This document shows, in pieces, positions 25,075-34,077 of a stretch of DNA of 64,000 bases (position 1 is its first letter; every line of letters starts with the position of its first letter). The DNA lies in assembly GCF_008710155.1 (NCBI RefSeq), contig NZ_VYPZ01000002.1, forward strand, positions 124,001-188,000. Reading direction: 5' to 3'. The DNA is from Sphingobium limneticum. GTDB taxonomy: Bacteria; Pseudomonadota; Alphaproteobacteria; Sphingomonadales; Sphingomonadaceae. Under the pieces are notes generated by a model that made no database searches, was not told the origin of the DNA, and worked only from the letters and a program-made list of their open reading frames with translations. The position numbers were made by a program, and so were the translations under genes.

Positions 25075-27552
25075 TCAGAATTTGAAGCCGACCTTGCCGT
25101 ACCAGTAACCGCCGTTGATGCCGTACGGCGTGAAGGTGACGGGCGCATCCAGCACCGCGCCGCCATCGATCGGCAGGCCGTCCGGACCATTGGGCACGGT
25201 CGATGCCTTCTTGTCGAACAGGTTGTTCGCGCCGGCACTCAGCGTCAGCCCCTTGGTCAGTTCATAGCTGACTTCCAGGTCGGTGATCGCCGCTGCCCCG
25301 GCCCGCACCGTCGGGGTCGTACCGTTGTAGATGACGACCTGCGACGACTTGCCATAGAAGGTTTCCCGCAGCGTCACGCTCAGGCCACCCAGCGTGAACA
25401 GGCCGCCCGCAATCACCTTATATTTGGGCGATGCCTTTTCCAGCACGCTGCGCGCATCCGCCGCGTACAGATCTTCGGGCAGGCGCAGCCTGGTGATCTT
25501 GGTCGTGTTGTAATTGGCCGACAGCGTCCACAGGATCGATCCCTCGCCCACCGGGGTCGGATAGCTGGCGGTCAGGTCGACGCCGCGGGTGCGGGTGTCC
25601 GCGCCGTTGGTGAACAGGTTGATGCCCGCATCACCCACTTCCAGCACATAGGGATCCAGCACATTGCCATGCGCCGCGATCGCATCCAGCACCGCCTGGT
25701 TGGTGACGACGCCACCGGTCAGGCCGACGATCGATCCCGTCCCGACGATGCGGTTCTTCATCTTCACCTGATAGGCGTCGAGCGTGATGTTCAGCTTGGG
25801 AATGGGCCGCAGCACCAGGCCCAGGCTGTAGTTGGTCGATGTTTCCGGCTTCAGGTCGTCATAGCCCAGCAGCTTGGCGGCGGCACTGTTCGGCGGCAAT
25901 TGCACATAGGCCGATGTCGGCCCCACATTGGTCGAGCTATAATAGGATTCGAGCAGCGACGGCGCCCGGAAACCGGTGCTCACCGTACCGCGCAGCGCCA
26001 CCTGATCGGTGAAGTCGACGCGGCTGGTCACCTTCCACGTCCATTTGGTGCCGAAATCGCTATAATCCTCGAACCGCACCGCGCCGTCGATCTTCCAGAT
26101 ATCGACCGGGCTGAGCGCGACGTCCAGATAGGCCGCCTTGTTATCGCGCTTATGCTTGCCCGCGTCCGTCGCCAGGAAACCCGGATAGGATTGCCCGCCC
26201 TCGAAATAGGTCGACGCAAAGTCGCCCTTGCCGATCTGGAACAGATTTTCGCGATATTCCCCGCCGAATGCGACGTTGACCGGCGCGGCCAGCCCCACCT
26301 CTATCTCCTTGGCGATGTCGATATTGGTGGTCCATTCCGACGCCTTCAGGAAGCCGTCATAGAAATTGCCCGGCGTTTTTCCGGTGTTGATGAACAGCGT
26401 GCGATTGGCCGAATCCAGCGTGAACAGCTTGGCATAATCCTGGCCATAAGTGGTGCTGATATCCCAGCGGAAACCGCCGGCTTCCCCCTTGATCCCGCCG
26501 GTATTGGAGAAATCATCCTCCTTAATCGCCTCACGCGGGTTGAAGCCGGTCGCGCTATACAGAATCTGCTCCCCGGCGACGCCCAGAACCGGGGATCGCG
26601 ACACGCGCCAGGGCTGCCGATAATTTTCGTAAGCGCTGGCTTCACGCCGGCCATAGCTGCCGAAGGCATAAAGCTCGACACCGCCGAAATCATGGCCGGC
26701 ATTATACATGATGGTGCTGAGCGTGGAGCGGGAATCGCCGACGATGCGGTTGGTATAAGGGGCGTTGGGCAGGCCCACGGCCACCATCGCCGCATGCGCC
26801 GCGCTCACATCGCTCCGGATCGATCCGTCTTCGTTATAGATGCGCGAATCCACGCCGCCCCGCTGCGAAAAGCCGTGATAGCGGTGGAACATGGTGAAGT
26901 TCAGATAGGTGTCGTCATCGATCTTCGGCGCGAAGGTAATGCTGCCCGAAAAAGTGGTGCCATCGCCTTCATAATATTGGCCACCGGTAAAGCTGCCCGA
27001 AATACTGTCCTTGTCGTCCTTCAGAATGATGTTGATGACGCCGGCGATCGCGTCCGACCCATATTGGGCGGCAGCGCCGTCCTCCAGCACCTCGATCCGG
27101 CCGATCGCGCCGGGCGGGATCATGTCGAGGTCGGGCGCGGCGCCACCCTGATAGGGACCGCTCAGCACATGCAGGTTGGACGTGCCATGGCGACGCTTGC
27201 CGTTGACCAGAACCAGCGCATGGTTGGGGCTGAGGCCGCGCAGGCGGGCCGACAGGGTCAGGTTGGCGGTGTCGCCGCCAAAGGCCTCGGCAGTGAAGGA
27301 GGGGACCAGTTGGGTCAGGATCTGATTGAGGTTGGGCTGCCCGACCTTCTCAAGGCTGGCGGCGTCCAGCACCTTGATCGGTGCGGCACTTTCGGCGGCG
27401 GTTACGCCGGTGGCGCGTGTGCCGGTCACGATGATGGCAGCGCCCTCATCAACCGCAGCAGCCTGCGGCGCGCTATCCTGGGCAAATACAGCAGAAGAAA
27501 AACTTATCGCGATGGCAATCGCCGCGCGAGAAACCAGACCTCTATAGTTCAT
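25075..27552 (-). CDS. TonB-dependent outer-membrane receptor
   Basis: The 825-residue product has a signal peptide (AIAIAISFSSAVFAQ) and a TonB-box-like AAIIVTGTRATG. A plug with PNLNQILTQLVPSFTAE, ARLRGLSPNHALVLVNGKRRH and RIEVLEDGAAAQYGSDAIAGVINIIL follows, then the barrel ending with Phe (GKVGFKF). The plug variant LSPNHALVLVNGKRRH is typical of a large sphingomonad/xanthomonad receptor group whose ligands may be metal chelates or plant-derived compounds; none can be assigned. The ATG at 27552 follows AGGGGGC. No associated transporter is adjacent. Confidence 0.93.
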   Translation of the reverse strand: MNYRGLVSRAAIAIAISFSSAVFAQDSAPQAAAVDEGAAIIVTGTRATGVTAAESAAPIKVLDAASLEKVGQPNLNQILTQLVPSFTAEAFGGDTANLTLSARLRGLSPNHALVLVNGKRRHGTSNLHVLSGPYQGGAAPDLDMIPPGAIGRIEVLEDGAAAQYGSDAIAGVINIILKDDKDSISGSFTGGQYYEGDGTTFSGSITFAPKIDDDTYLNFTMFHRYHGFSQRGGVDSRIYNEDGSIRSDVSAAHAAMVAVGLPNAPYTNRIVGDSRSTLSTIMYNAGHDFGGVELYAFGSYGRREASAYENYRQPWRVSRSPVLGVAGEQILYSATGFNPREAIKEDDFSNTGGIKGEAGGFRWDISTTYGQDYAKLFTLDSANRTLFINTGKTPGNFYDGFLKASEWTTNIDIAKEIEVGLAAPVNVAFGGEYRENLFQIGKGDFASTYFEGGQSYPGFLATDAGKHKRDNKAAYLDVALSPVDIWKIDGAVRFEDYSDFGTKWTWKVTSRVDFTDQVALRGTVSTGFRAPSLLESYYSSTNVGPTSAYVQLPPNSAAAKLLGYDDLKPETSTNYSLGLVLRPIPKLNITLDAYQVKMKNRIVGTGSIVGLTGGVVTNQAVLDAIAAHGNVLDPYVLEVGDAGINLFTNGADTRTRGVDLTASYPTPVGEGSILWTLSANYNTTKITRLRLPEDLYAADARSVLEKASPKYKVIAGGLFTLGGLSVTLRETFYGKSSQVVIYNGTTPTVRAGAAAITDLEVSYELTKGLTLSAGANNLFDKKASTVPNGPDGLPIDGGAVLDAPVTFTPYGINGGYWYGKVGFKF

Positions 27553-27820
27553 GAAACAGCCCCCTAATATATTATCGAAGAGGCCTCTCCCTGATATTTT
27601 TTATTATCTTCAATATACCTCTGTATTTGGCATGAACGTCTTCATCCTCGAACCCATAGGGATCCTGAATGGAAACACTCAGCAATGTCTGGAAACGGAA
27701 GGCTGACATAAATCCGCCATCAGGCGAAATGCTATTTATGCCGCACTGCAAAATCCTCGCGCAGGCACCTATTACCGGGTGACCGTTGAGCAATTCAAAT
27801 ATCTGTAACATAAAGAAAAA
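27553..27820. other. Intergenic stretch, no supported gene
   Basis: The region between the receptor start and the rplS terminator is AT-richer than the genes around it and presumably contains the receptor promoter. An open frame on the minus strand (27572-27868) runs through the terminator and has no recognisable domain, so I do not call it. Confidence 0.5.
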
Positions 27821-27845
27821 GGCGGCGACCCCGGGGGTCACCGCC
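27821..27845 (-). terminator. Intrinsic terminator of the trmD-rplS operon
   Basis: Stem GGCGG-GACCCC / GGGGTC-CCGCC, followed on the minus strand by TTTTTCTTTA. It lies 55 nt after the rplS stop codon. Confidence 0.9.
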
Positions 27846-27900
27846 TGTTTCATTTTTACAACTGTCAAGAAGCGTTTTTAAACGCTCGACAGCCGTGCCA

Positions 27901-28266
27901 TTAACCTTCGCGGTTGTCGCGACGCTCGGCAATACGGGCGCGCTTGCCGGTGCGGCCGCGCAGATAGTAGAGCTTCGCGCGACGCACGACGCCACGACGG
28001 ACGACGGTGATCGAATCGAGGTTGGGCGAATAGAGCGGGAATACGCGCTCCACGCCTTCGCCGAACGAAATCTTGCGCACGGTGAAGTTGGAACCCATGC
28101 CCTTGTTCGAACGGGCGATGCACACGCCTTCATAGTTCTGAACGCGGCTACGCTCGCCTTCGATGACCTTCACGCCGACGCGCAGGGTGTCACCGGGACG
28201 GAATTCGGGGATATCCTTGGCGAGAGCGGCGATGTTTTCCGCCTCGATCTGCTGGATGATGTTCAT
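27901..28266 (-). CDS. rplS: 50S ribosomal protein L19
   Basis: The 121-residue product matches L19 along its whole length: [13 protein letters not shown] start, [31 protein letters not shown], and [28 protein letters not shown]. It sits at the 30S-50S interface. Only 6 nt separate it from trmD; AAGGA in the trmD tail acts as its ribosome binding site. It is the last gene of the operon. Confidence 0.98.
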   Translation of the reverse strand: MNIIQQIEAENIAALAKDIPEFRPGDTLRVGVKVIEGERSRVQNYEGVCIARSNKGMGSNFTVRKISFGEGVERVFPLYSPNLDSITVVRRGVVRRAKLYYLRGRTGKRARIAERRDNREG

Positions 28267-28272
28267 GTAACG

Positions 28273-29010
28273 TCAGTCCTTGGTCTTTTGCTGCGCACCA
28301 GAGGGCGAACGGTCCCGAACGCCGATGTGACGTTCCCAAAGGTCCGGCCGCCTTAGCCGTGTATCTGCCTCCGCCTGGTGTTTCCGCCAGGCGGCGATCT
28401 TCGCATGATCCCCCGATCGCAACACTTGCGGGATCGCGCGACCCTCCCATTCCACCGGGCGGGTATAATGCGGATATTCGAGCAGCCCCGTTTCAAAGGA
28501 CTCCTCGACTCCGCTGGAAGCCGCGCCCATTACACCGGGAAGCAGCCGAACACAAGCATCCAGCAGCAGCAAAGCAGCCATTTCCCCGCCGGACAATATG
28601 ATGTCGCCCATGCTGACCTGCTCGATCGGGCGCGCGTCGAAAATCCGCTCGTCAAACCCCTCGAACCGGCCGCACAGGATCGTCACGCCCGGCCCCTGCG
28701 CCAATGCCCGCACCCGCGCCTGCGTGATCGGCGTGCCGCGCGGCGTCATGGCCAGCACCGGCAGGTCGGGCCGCTTGTCCAGCGCATGATCGACCGCCTG
28801 CGCCAATATATCCGCGCGCAGTACCATGCCCGCCCCGCCGCCTGCCGGCGTATCGTCCACGGTACGGTGCCGATCGGCGGCGAAATCGCGGATATGGATG
28901 GGGTTGCACGACCATTTGCCGTCGGCCAGCGCCCTGCCCGCAAGCGAAGCCCCCAACGGCCCCGGAAACATGTCGGGGTAAAGGGTCAATATCTGCGCGG
29001 CAAAGCTCAT
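28273..29010 (-). CDS. trmD: tRNA (guanine-N1)-methyltransferase TrmD
   Basis: Methylates G37 of tRNAs reading CNN codons, preventing +1 frameshifting. The 245-residue product has the trefoil-knot SPOUT domain: [47 protein letters not shown], and [30 protein letters not shown]. The ATG at 29010 overlaps the stop of the upstream small membrane protein (ATGA type). It is normally adjacent to rimM but here four genes lie between them. Confidence 0.97.
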   Translation of the reverse strand: MSFAAQILTLYPDMFPGPLGASLAGRALADGKWSCNPIHIRDFAADRHRTVDDTPAGGGAGMVLRADILAQAVDHALDKRPDLPVLAMTPRGTPITQARVRALAQGPGVTILCGRFEGFDERIFDARPIEQVSMGDIILSGGEMAALLLLDACVRLLPGVMGAASSGVEESFETGLLEYPHYTRPVEWEGRAIPQVLRSGDHAKIAAWRKHQAEADTRLRRPDLWERHIGVRDRSPSGAQQKTKD

Positions 29011-29279
29011 GCGCGTCGCGTCCTGACCCAGGCGGCCGACACGCCACCCGCCATGCACAGCGCCCCGCACAGCAGCAAGGTCAGCCCGCTCGCCCGCATC
29101 AGGTCGCCAAAGGGCCGGCCAGGGTGCAGCAATGCCGGAACCAGCAACAGCAGCGGGATCGGGCAGATCAGCGTCACGGCAGTGGACAGCTTCGCCCCGC
29201 GCGACCAGTCGACGCCGAACAGGCGCCAACCTGCGGCCAGCATTGCGAACAGGTAGATTGCGGTAAGGATTTGCGCCAT
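29007..29279 (-). CDS. Small membrane protein of unknown function
   Basis: A 90-residue protein with three predicted hydrophobic helices (about residues 3-20, 31-52, 62-85) and a basic C-terminus WVRTRRA. I do not recognise a family. It overlaps the trmD start by 4 nt, so it is translationally coupled. There is no Shine-Dalgarno sequence; instead CCTAAGC ends 7 nt before the ATG, like a -10 element of a leaderless promoter. That would give trmD-rplS a promoter of its own. Confidence 0.75.
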   Translation of the reverse strand: MAQILTAIYLFAMLAAGWRLFGVDWSRGAKLSTAVTLICPIPLLLLVPALLHPGRPFGDLMRASGLTLLLCGALCMAGGVSAAWVRTRRA

Positions 29280-29338
29280 GGCCCGCGCTTAGGCGATGCG
29301 CGCTGCCCCGTCCAGTTGCGCCTCAACCCCGGCCCGCG

Positions 29339-30841
29339 TCAGGGCAGCTTCACCGCCAGCTTCAATTCCTGAATCTGCGCCTCGCGCGTCGGCGCCAGCA
29401 GGATCGATCCGCTCACCCGCCCCTTCTCGCAAACCCATGTGAAACTGCCGGACAGGCCACCGCTCGCCTTGATCGGCGCATCGCTCTGGCAGGCCCCGAC
29501 CTCCGCTTTCAGTCCCGCCAGTTTCCGCCGCCAGCTGTCCAACTCGCTGTCCATCAGGAAATTCATCGCCAACCGGTCCCGCGCCACGCCCACGTCACCC
29601 GCGGCATAGATGCGCCCCGCCGTCGCATAGCCCTCCGCCAGCAACGGCGACACCGCCAGCACCCGTTCGACCAGCGCACCGGCCTTCTGCAACGCCATCG
29701 CGGCGTCCCAGGCCGGACCCGCGCCGCCATTATAGGTGCGGTTGGTGAAGACGAAGATCCCCACATCATGGTCGGGCATCAGCATGACATGACTGCCATA
29801 GCCCGGATAACCGCCGCCATGCGCCAGCGTCAGGCCCAGGTCGCAATCCTGCGCGATCCGCATGCCAAAGCCATAGGCCGCCGCCTGACGGCAGGCTGAC
29901 GGCCCGCTCGCGCCATTGCGCTGGGCGATGGTGACGAAATTGCTCCCCTCCGCCAGCATCCTGACCGAGGCGCGCGACACAGGCCCATCGTCAGCGTTAT
30001 CCCGCGCCGGCCAGGCGGACAGCAGGAAAGCGATCCAGCGGGCATAGTCGTTCGCACTCGTCTGCAACCCGCCCATCGCGCCGAACGCGCCATCGCGCAT
30101 CGCCGGTTCCGCCTTCCACCGACCATCTTCCCAGCGATAGCCGATCGCCCGCCGCTCGACCGGCCATTCGCTGATCTCATAGCCGCTCGACGTCATGCCC
30201 AGCGGCGTCAGTAGCGTTCGCTCGACATAGCGGCGATAGGGCAGACCAGAGACGTTGGCGACGATCCGCCCCAGCAGCGCGAAGCCGAAATTGCTATATT
30301 CATAGTGGCTGCCCGGCGCGCTGCTGAACGGCACCCCCTGCTGCACCATGCGCGTGAAATCCGCCTCCGGCAGCGGTGTCTGCCGATCGCCCCAGGGATT
30401 GTCGTCGACCAGCCCCGCACTATGGGTCAGCAGGTCGCGAATGCGGATATGCGGGCTGTCCTTGGTCGGATAGGTCCAGCCGCGCATTTCGGGCACATGG
30501 GTTTCCGCCAGATCGTCGAGCGACAATTGGCCCTGCTCGCGCAGCTTCAGGATCGACAGTGCCGTGAACGCCTTGGTCATCGACGCGATGCGGAACAGGC
30601 TGTCGGGCGTCACCGGGCGTTTCTGCACCAGATCCTGCACGCCCAGCCCCTTCACATGGACCAGACGCCCATTGGCAACGATGCCATAGACCAGGCCGGG
30701 CGCATGGCTATCCACCTGAAAATCGGCGAACAGCTTGTCGATGGCCGGCAGAGCCGCCTCGATCTTCCTCTCATCGGCTGCCTGCGCCGTCGCCGGCACT
30801 AGGGCCAAGCACAGCAACCATGAGAAGAAGCGCCCCGTCAC
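29339..30841 (-). CDS. Serine hydrolase, beta-lactamase/class C family, exported
   Basis: A product of about 500 residues starting with a signal peptide (FFSWLLCLALVPATAQA). The penicillin-binding-protein fold motifs are SMTK (S87, K90), YSN (Y182) and a late HGGGYPG. A C-terminal extension of about 130 residues follows the catalytic domain. Family members include esterases, peptidases and beta-lactamases; no specific activity can be assigned. The GTG at 30841 overlaps the vapC stop (GTGA) and has GGAGG 10 nt upstream. It forms the tail of the vapBC insertion. Confidence 0.9.
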   Translation of the reverse strand: MTGRFFSWLLCLALVPATAQAADERKIEAALPAIDKLFADFQVDSHAPGLVYGIVANGRLVHVKGLGVQDLVQKRPVTPDSLFRIASMTKAFTALSILKLREQGQLSLDDLAETHVPEMRGWTYPTKDSPHIRIRDLLTHSAGLVDDNPWGDRQTPLPEADFTRMVQQGVPFSSAPGSHYEYSNFGFALLGRIVANVSGLPYRRYVERTLLTPLGMTSSGYEISEWPVERRAIGYRWEDGRWKAEPAMRDGAFGAMGGLQTSANDYARWIAFLLSAWPARDNADDGPVSRASVRMLAEGSNFVTIAQRNGASGPSACRQAAAYGFGMRIAQDCDLGLTLAHGGGYPGYGSHVMLMPDHDVGIFVFTNRTYNGGAGPAWDAAMALQKAGALVERVLAVSPLLAEGYATAGRIYAAGDVGVARDRLAMNFLMDSELDSWRRKLAGLKAEVGACQSDAPIKASGGLSGSFTWVCEKGRVSGSILLAPTREAQIQELKLAVKLP

Positions 30842-31236
30842 TGCGTCCAATCCTCCACTTTCAGGCCAGGAATATCGGCGAAGTCTCGATCATTGCGCGT
30901 GACCAGTATCAGACCCAGAGCCAGCGCCTGCGTTCCGATCAACCGATCGAAGCCACGCCGACGCACCCCAACCTGTCGTACCACGTTCGCATAGATATGC
31001 GACGCCGCATCGTCGAAGGCCACAACCTGCATCAGAGACAGGAACGTATCAATCCGCCGCATATCGCCGTCCGGATCGGCCGACATGTGGCTACCCACCC
31101 GCAATTCCGCTGCCGTCACCGCAGATACGGCCAATGCGCCTAGGCTGGCTGCCATGCGCTGGGCCAAAGGCGCACTACGTCCCAACAGAAAATCAATGCA
31201 GACATTGGTGTCGAGCAGATGGGAAAGTTCAGTCAC
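30838..31236 (-). CDS. vapC: VapC-type PIN-domain toxin (ribonuclease)
   Basis: The 132-residue product has the PIN acidic residues D9 (LLDTNVCIDFL), E44 (TAAELRVG), D97 (GFDRLIGTQAL) and D116/D118 (TRNDRDF). It is expected to be a Mg-dependent endoribonuclease, usually cleaving initiator tRNA or rRNA in this family. The GTG start at 31236 overlaps the vapB stop (GTGA). Antitoxin before toxin, coupled, is the standard vapBC order. Confidence 0.93.
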   Translation of the reverse strand: MTELSHLLDTNVCIDFLLGRSAPLAQRMAASLGALAVSAVTAAELRVGSHMSADPDGDMRRIDTFLSLMQVVAFDDAASHIYANVVRQVGVRRRGFDRLIGTQALALGLILVTRNDRDFADIPGLKVEDWTQ

Positions 31237-31505
31237 GCAACCGCCGTCGCGCCGCCATCATCACCCCAGTCACGATCCGCCTGATCGACGTCACCGCGCC
31301 CATCGCTCATGAAGCCCGCCGACATGCTGCCATACAGGCCCAGCAATATCTCTTGTGACTGATCCTGCTTCCAGAAGGAGAAGCTGCCATCGTTATGGGG
31401 GATGACCACGACTTCCTCGCCATCGGCGAGGCCCAGAGCCTTGGGCAGGCGCAACGCCAAGCTGTTGCCCGATTTGAAAATCTTGGCCTTATACTCTTCG
31501 CCCAT
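31233..31505 (-). CDS. vapB: VapB-type antitoxin (AbrB/SpoVT fold)
   Basis: The 90-residue product has the AbrB-like N-terminal DNA-binding strand pair AKIFKSGNSLALRLPKALGLADGEEVVVI. An acidic C-terminal tail (GDVDQADRDWGDD) follows that should bind and block the toxin. It is preceded by GGAGGG and by a palindromic operator. The distance to the upstream rimM stop codon is only 32 nt. Confidence 0.9.
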   Translation of the reverse strand: MGEEYKAKIFKSGNSLALRLPKALGLADGEEVVVIPHNDGSFSFWKQDQSQEILLGLYGSMSAGFMSDGRGDVDQADRDWGDDGGATAVA

Positions 31506-31517
31506 GACGGACCCTCC

Positions 31518-31538
31518 GTATATACGAAGAGTATATAC
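31518..31538 (-). promoter_or_regulatory. vapBC autoregulatory operator: two GTATATAC half-sites
   Basis: Two copies of the self-complementary octamer GTATATAC (31518-31525 and 31531-31538) are separated by GAAGA. This is the usual layout for binding of a VapB/VapC complex. The distal half-site overlaps the rimM TAG stop codon, and the proximal one abuts the vapB Shine-Dalgarno. TATACT inside it could act as a -10 box. Confidence 0.75.
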
Positions 31539-32032
31539 TATTCCGTGAAGGCTGCGTCAATTACGGCGCTGTCGTCGCCCACGGTCACCGCATGCATCGG
31601 CGCCATGAAACGCTTGGCCTTCTGGCCCTCGACCGCCGGACGCTCCACCTCGATGATGTCGCCCGCGCCGAAATTCTCGACCGCGATGATCGTGCCCAGT
31701 TCTTCGCCGGTACTGGCGGTACAGGGCAGGCCGATCAGGTCGGCATGATAATATTCGCCCTCGGCCAGCGGCGGGAGGGCGGAACGGGGCACGGTCAATG
31801 CCGTACCGCGCAGTGCTTCGGCCGCGCCGCGATCGCCGATTTCGGCAAAGCGGGCCACCGCGCCATTGGGGCCGGGGCGCACCGACTTCAACGTCAGCGT
31901 GCGCCCCGCCACATCGAAGCTCTTGTAGCTTTTGAGGCTTTCCGCCCCTTCGCCAAAGAGCTTCAGACGGACATCGCCCGCCACCCCATGCGCACCGATG
32001 ATCGCGGCCAGAGTGACGGGCTTGTCTGTCAT
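31538..32032 (-). CDS. rimM: 16S rRNA processing / ribosome maturation factor RimM
   Basis: Assists maturation of the 30S head and binds S19. The 164-residue product has the N-terminal barrel (LAAIIGAHGVAGDVRLKLFGE) and the C-terminal PRC-barrel (EGEYYHADLIGLPCTASTGEELGTIIAVENFGAGDIIEV). It starts 5 nt after rpsP. Its stop codon lies in the vapBC operator. In most bacteria trmD would follow directly. Confidence 0.96.
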   Translation of the reverse strand: MTDKPVTLAAIIGAHGVAGDVRLKLFGEGAESLKSYKSFDVAGRTLTLKSVRPGPNGAVARFAEIGDRGAAEALRGTALTVPRSALPPLAEGEYYHADLIGLPCTASTGEELGTIIAVENFGAGDIIEVERPAVEGQKAKRFMAPMHAVTVGDDSAVIDAAFTE

Positions 32033-32037
32033 TATGC

Positions 32038-32487
32038 TCAGCCTTCAGCCTGTTCGGCAGCAGCTTCTTCAGCCGGTGCTTCTTCGGCGGCCGGAGCAGC
32101 AGCGGCTTCAGCGGCAGCAGCCTTGGCGGTTTCGGCAGCTTCAGCGGCTTCGGCAGCCTTGGCAGCACGATCTTCGGCGCGATCCTTGGCCTTCTGACCC
32201 GGCTCGGCCTTGTTCGGGTTGTTGCGCACCTTGCGCTCCTTCACGCCAGCGGCGTCCAGGAAGCGGGCGACGCGGTCGGTCGGCTGCGCGCCGGCTTCGA
32301 CCCAGTGCTTGGCACGATCGATGTCCAGAACGACGCGCTTTTCGTCGCCCTTTGGCAGAACGGGGTTGTAGCTGCCGATGCGCTCGATGAACTTGCCGTC
32401 ACGCGGTGCGCGGCTGTCGGCCACGACGATGCGGTAATAAGGGCGCTTCTTGGAGCCGCCGCGCGACAGACGGATGGAGGTTGCCAT
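32038..32487 (-). CDS. rpsP: 30S ribosomal protein S16 with long Ala/Glu tail
   Basis: The first 85 or so residues are canonical S16 ([42 protein letters not shown]...). The remaining roughly 60 residues form a low-complexity Lys/Ala/Glu extension ([26 protein letters not shown]..., ending AAAEQAEG) that is expected to be helical or disordered. Such tails are known in alphaproteobacterial S16. It heads the rpsP-rimM pair. Confidence 0.97.
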   Translation of the reverse strand: MATSIRLSRGGSKKRPYYRIVVADSRAPRDGKFIERIGSYNPVLPKGDEKRVVLDIDRAKHWVEAGAQPTDRVARFLDAAGVKERKVRNNPNKAEPGQKAKDRAEDRAAKAAEAAEAAETAKAAAAEAAAAPAAEEAPAEEAAAEQAEG

Positions 32488-32528
32488 GGAACTAAACCTT
32501 TCTAACTCAACTGCTCTTTAGGATTGCC

Positions 32529-32595
32529 ATCCCAGCGATAGCTGGCGCCTCTCTTGCCTTTCAGGGGCAGTGAGGCCCCAGCTTTCGCTGGGATG
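32529..32595. repeat. Palindromic repeat ATCCCAGCG...CGCTGGGAT
   Basis: The arms at 32529-32545 and 32579-32595 pair at 16 of 17 positions. It lies between ffh (stop at 32605) and rpsP and may act as processing site or terminator within the operon. Confidence 0.7.
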
Positions 32596-32604
32596 ACGGT
32601 TACT

Positions 32605-34077
32605 TCACTTCTTCATGAAATTCTGAAAGCCGGGCGGCAGCTTCGGCATATTGCCACCCAATCCGCCCAGGCCACCCAGACCCGATAGGTCGGGCGGTCC
32701 ACCCGCGCCGCCATCGGGGCCACCAAGGCCTCCCATGCCGCCGCCGGTGAACATCTTGGCCAGTCCTTTGAGGCCGCCCATCTTGCGGATCTTCTTCATC
32801 GCGCCTTCCATTTCCTGATGCATTTTCAGGAGACGGTTGACGTCCTGCACGGTGCGGCCGGCGCCCTTGGCGATACGGATCTTGCGCTTGGCGTTGATCA
32901 AAGCGGGCTTTTCCCGCTCCTTGGGCGTCATCGAACCGATCATCGCGTCCAGATGGATCAGCGTCTTGTCGTTCGCGCCGCTATTGGCCATCGCCGCCTG
33001 CGCTTTCTTGAGGCCCGGCAGCATGCCCGCCAGCGCGCCAAGGCCACCCATGCGACGCATCTGGTTCAGCTGGCTGCGCAGGTCGTTCATGTCGAACTGA
33101 CCCTTGGCCATCTTCTTGGCCAGCTTGTCGGCTTCTTCCGCGTCGATCGTCTCGGCGGCGCGTTCGACCAGCGACACGACGTCGCCCATGCCCAGAATGC
33201 GCTGCGCCACGCGAGCCGGATGGAACGGCTCCAGCGCGTCCAGCTTTTCGCCCGTGCCGGCGAACTTGATCGGACGGCCGGTCACGGCCCGCATCGACAG
33301 CGCCGCACCACCGCGCGCATCGCCGTCCATACGGGTCAGCACGACGCCGGTCAGCGGCACTTGCGCGGTGAAGCTGGTCGCGACATTCACCGCGTCCTGC
33401 CCGGTCAGCGAATCGACCACCAGCAGGATTTCGGCCGGATTGGCGACGTCGGCCACCGCCTTCATCTCGTCCATCAGCGCCTGATCGACGTGCAGGCGCC
33501 CTGCGGTATCGAGCATGACCACATCGAAGCCCTGAAGCTTCGCCGCCTGCAACGCGCGCTTGGCGATATCGACCGGCTGCTGCCCGGCAACGATCGGCAG
33601 GGTCGCGACGTCGGTCTGCGTACCCAGCACCGCCAGCTGTTCCTGCGCGGCCGGACGCTGGACGTCGAGCGACGCCATCAGCACCTTCTTGCGCTCTTTT
33701 TCCTTCAGCCGCTTGGCGATCTTCGCCGTGCTGGTCGTCTTGCCCGAACCCTGAAGGCCGACCATCATGATGACCGCAGGCGGCGCCACATCGATCATCA
33801 GGTCGCTGGTTTCGGATCCCAGCGTCTCGGTCAGCGTGTCGGATACGATCTTGACGACCATCTGGCCGGGCGTGACCGATCGCAGCACGTCGCTGCCGAC
33901 GGCCTTTTCGGTGGCCTGATCGACGAACTGGCGCACCACGGGCAGCGCGACGTCGGCTTCCAGAAGCGCGATTCGCACTTCGCGCATCGCGGCGCGGACA
34001 TCGTCCTCCGTAAGCGCACCGCGCCCACGCAGCTTGTCGAATACCCCACTGAGACGATCGCTTAGCGAATCGAACAT
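32605..34077 (-). CDS. ffh: Signal recognition particle protein Ffh
   Basis: The SRP GTPase that targets nascent membrane proteins with 4.5S RNA and FtsY. About 490 residues: N domain (MFDSLSDRLSGVFDKLRGRGALTEDDV), then the G domain with GLQGSGKTTSTAKIA, DVQRPAAQEQL, DTAGRLHVD and TRMDGDARGGAAL. The M domain is methionine-rich, with a Gly/Pro-rich tail ending PPGFQNFMKK. Three start codons lie in tandem (GTG 34083, ATG 34080, ATG 34077); the last has GAGG at 5 nt and the family start. A GGGCC-TTTC-GGCCC hairpin lies just upstream (34091-34104). Confidence 0.97.
   Translation of the reverse strand: MFDSLSDRLSGVFDKLRGRGALTEDDVRAAMREVRIALLEADVALPVVRQFVDQATEKAVGSDVLRSVTPGQMVVKIVSDTLTETLGSETSDLMIDVAPPAVIMMVGLQGSGKTTSTAKIAKRLKEKERKKVLMASLDVQRPAAQEQLAVLGTQTDVATLPIVAGQQPVDIAKRALQAAKLQGFDVVMLDTAGRLHVDQALMDEMKAVADVANPAEILLVVDSLTGQDAVNVATSFTAQVPLTGVVLTRMDGDARGGAALSMRAVTGRPIKFAGTGEKLDALEPFHPARVAQRILGMGDVVSLVERAAETIDAEEADKLAKKMAKGQFDMNDLRSQLNQMRRMGGLGALAGMLPGLKKAQAAMANSGANDKTLIHLDAMIGSMTPKEREKPALINAKRKIRIAKGAGRTVQDVNRLLKMHQEMEGAMKKIRKMGGLKGLAKMFTGGGMGGLGGPDGGAGGPPDLSGLGGLGGLGGNMPKLPPGFQNFMKK

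Noticed and set aside
25669-27567. Plus-strand open frame opposite the second TonB-dependent receptor
   Set aside because: Shadow frame; the receptor has signal peptide, TonB box, plug and C-terminal Phe.
27572-27868. 98-codon minus-strand frame downstream of rplS
   Set aside because: It reads through the rplS terminator and shows no domain or credible start.
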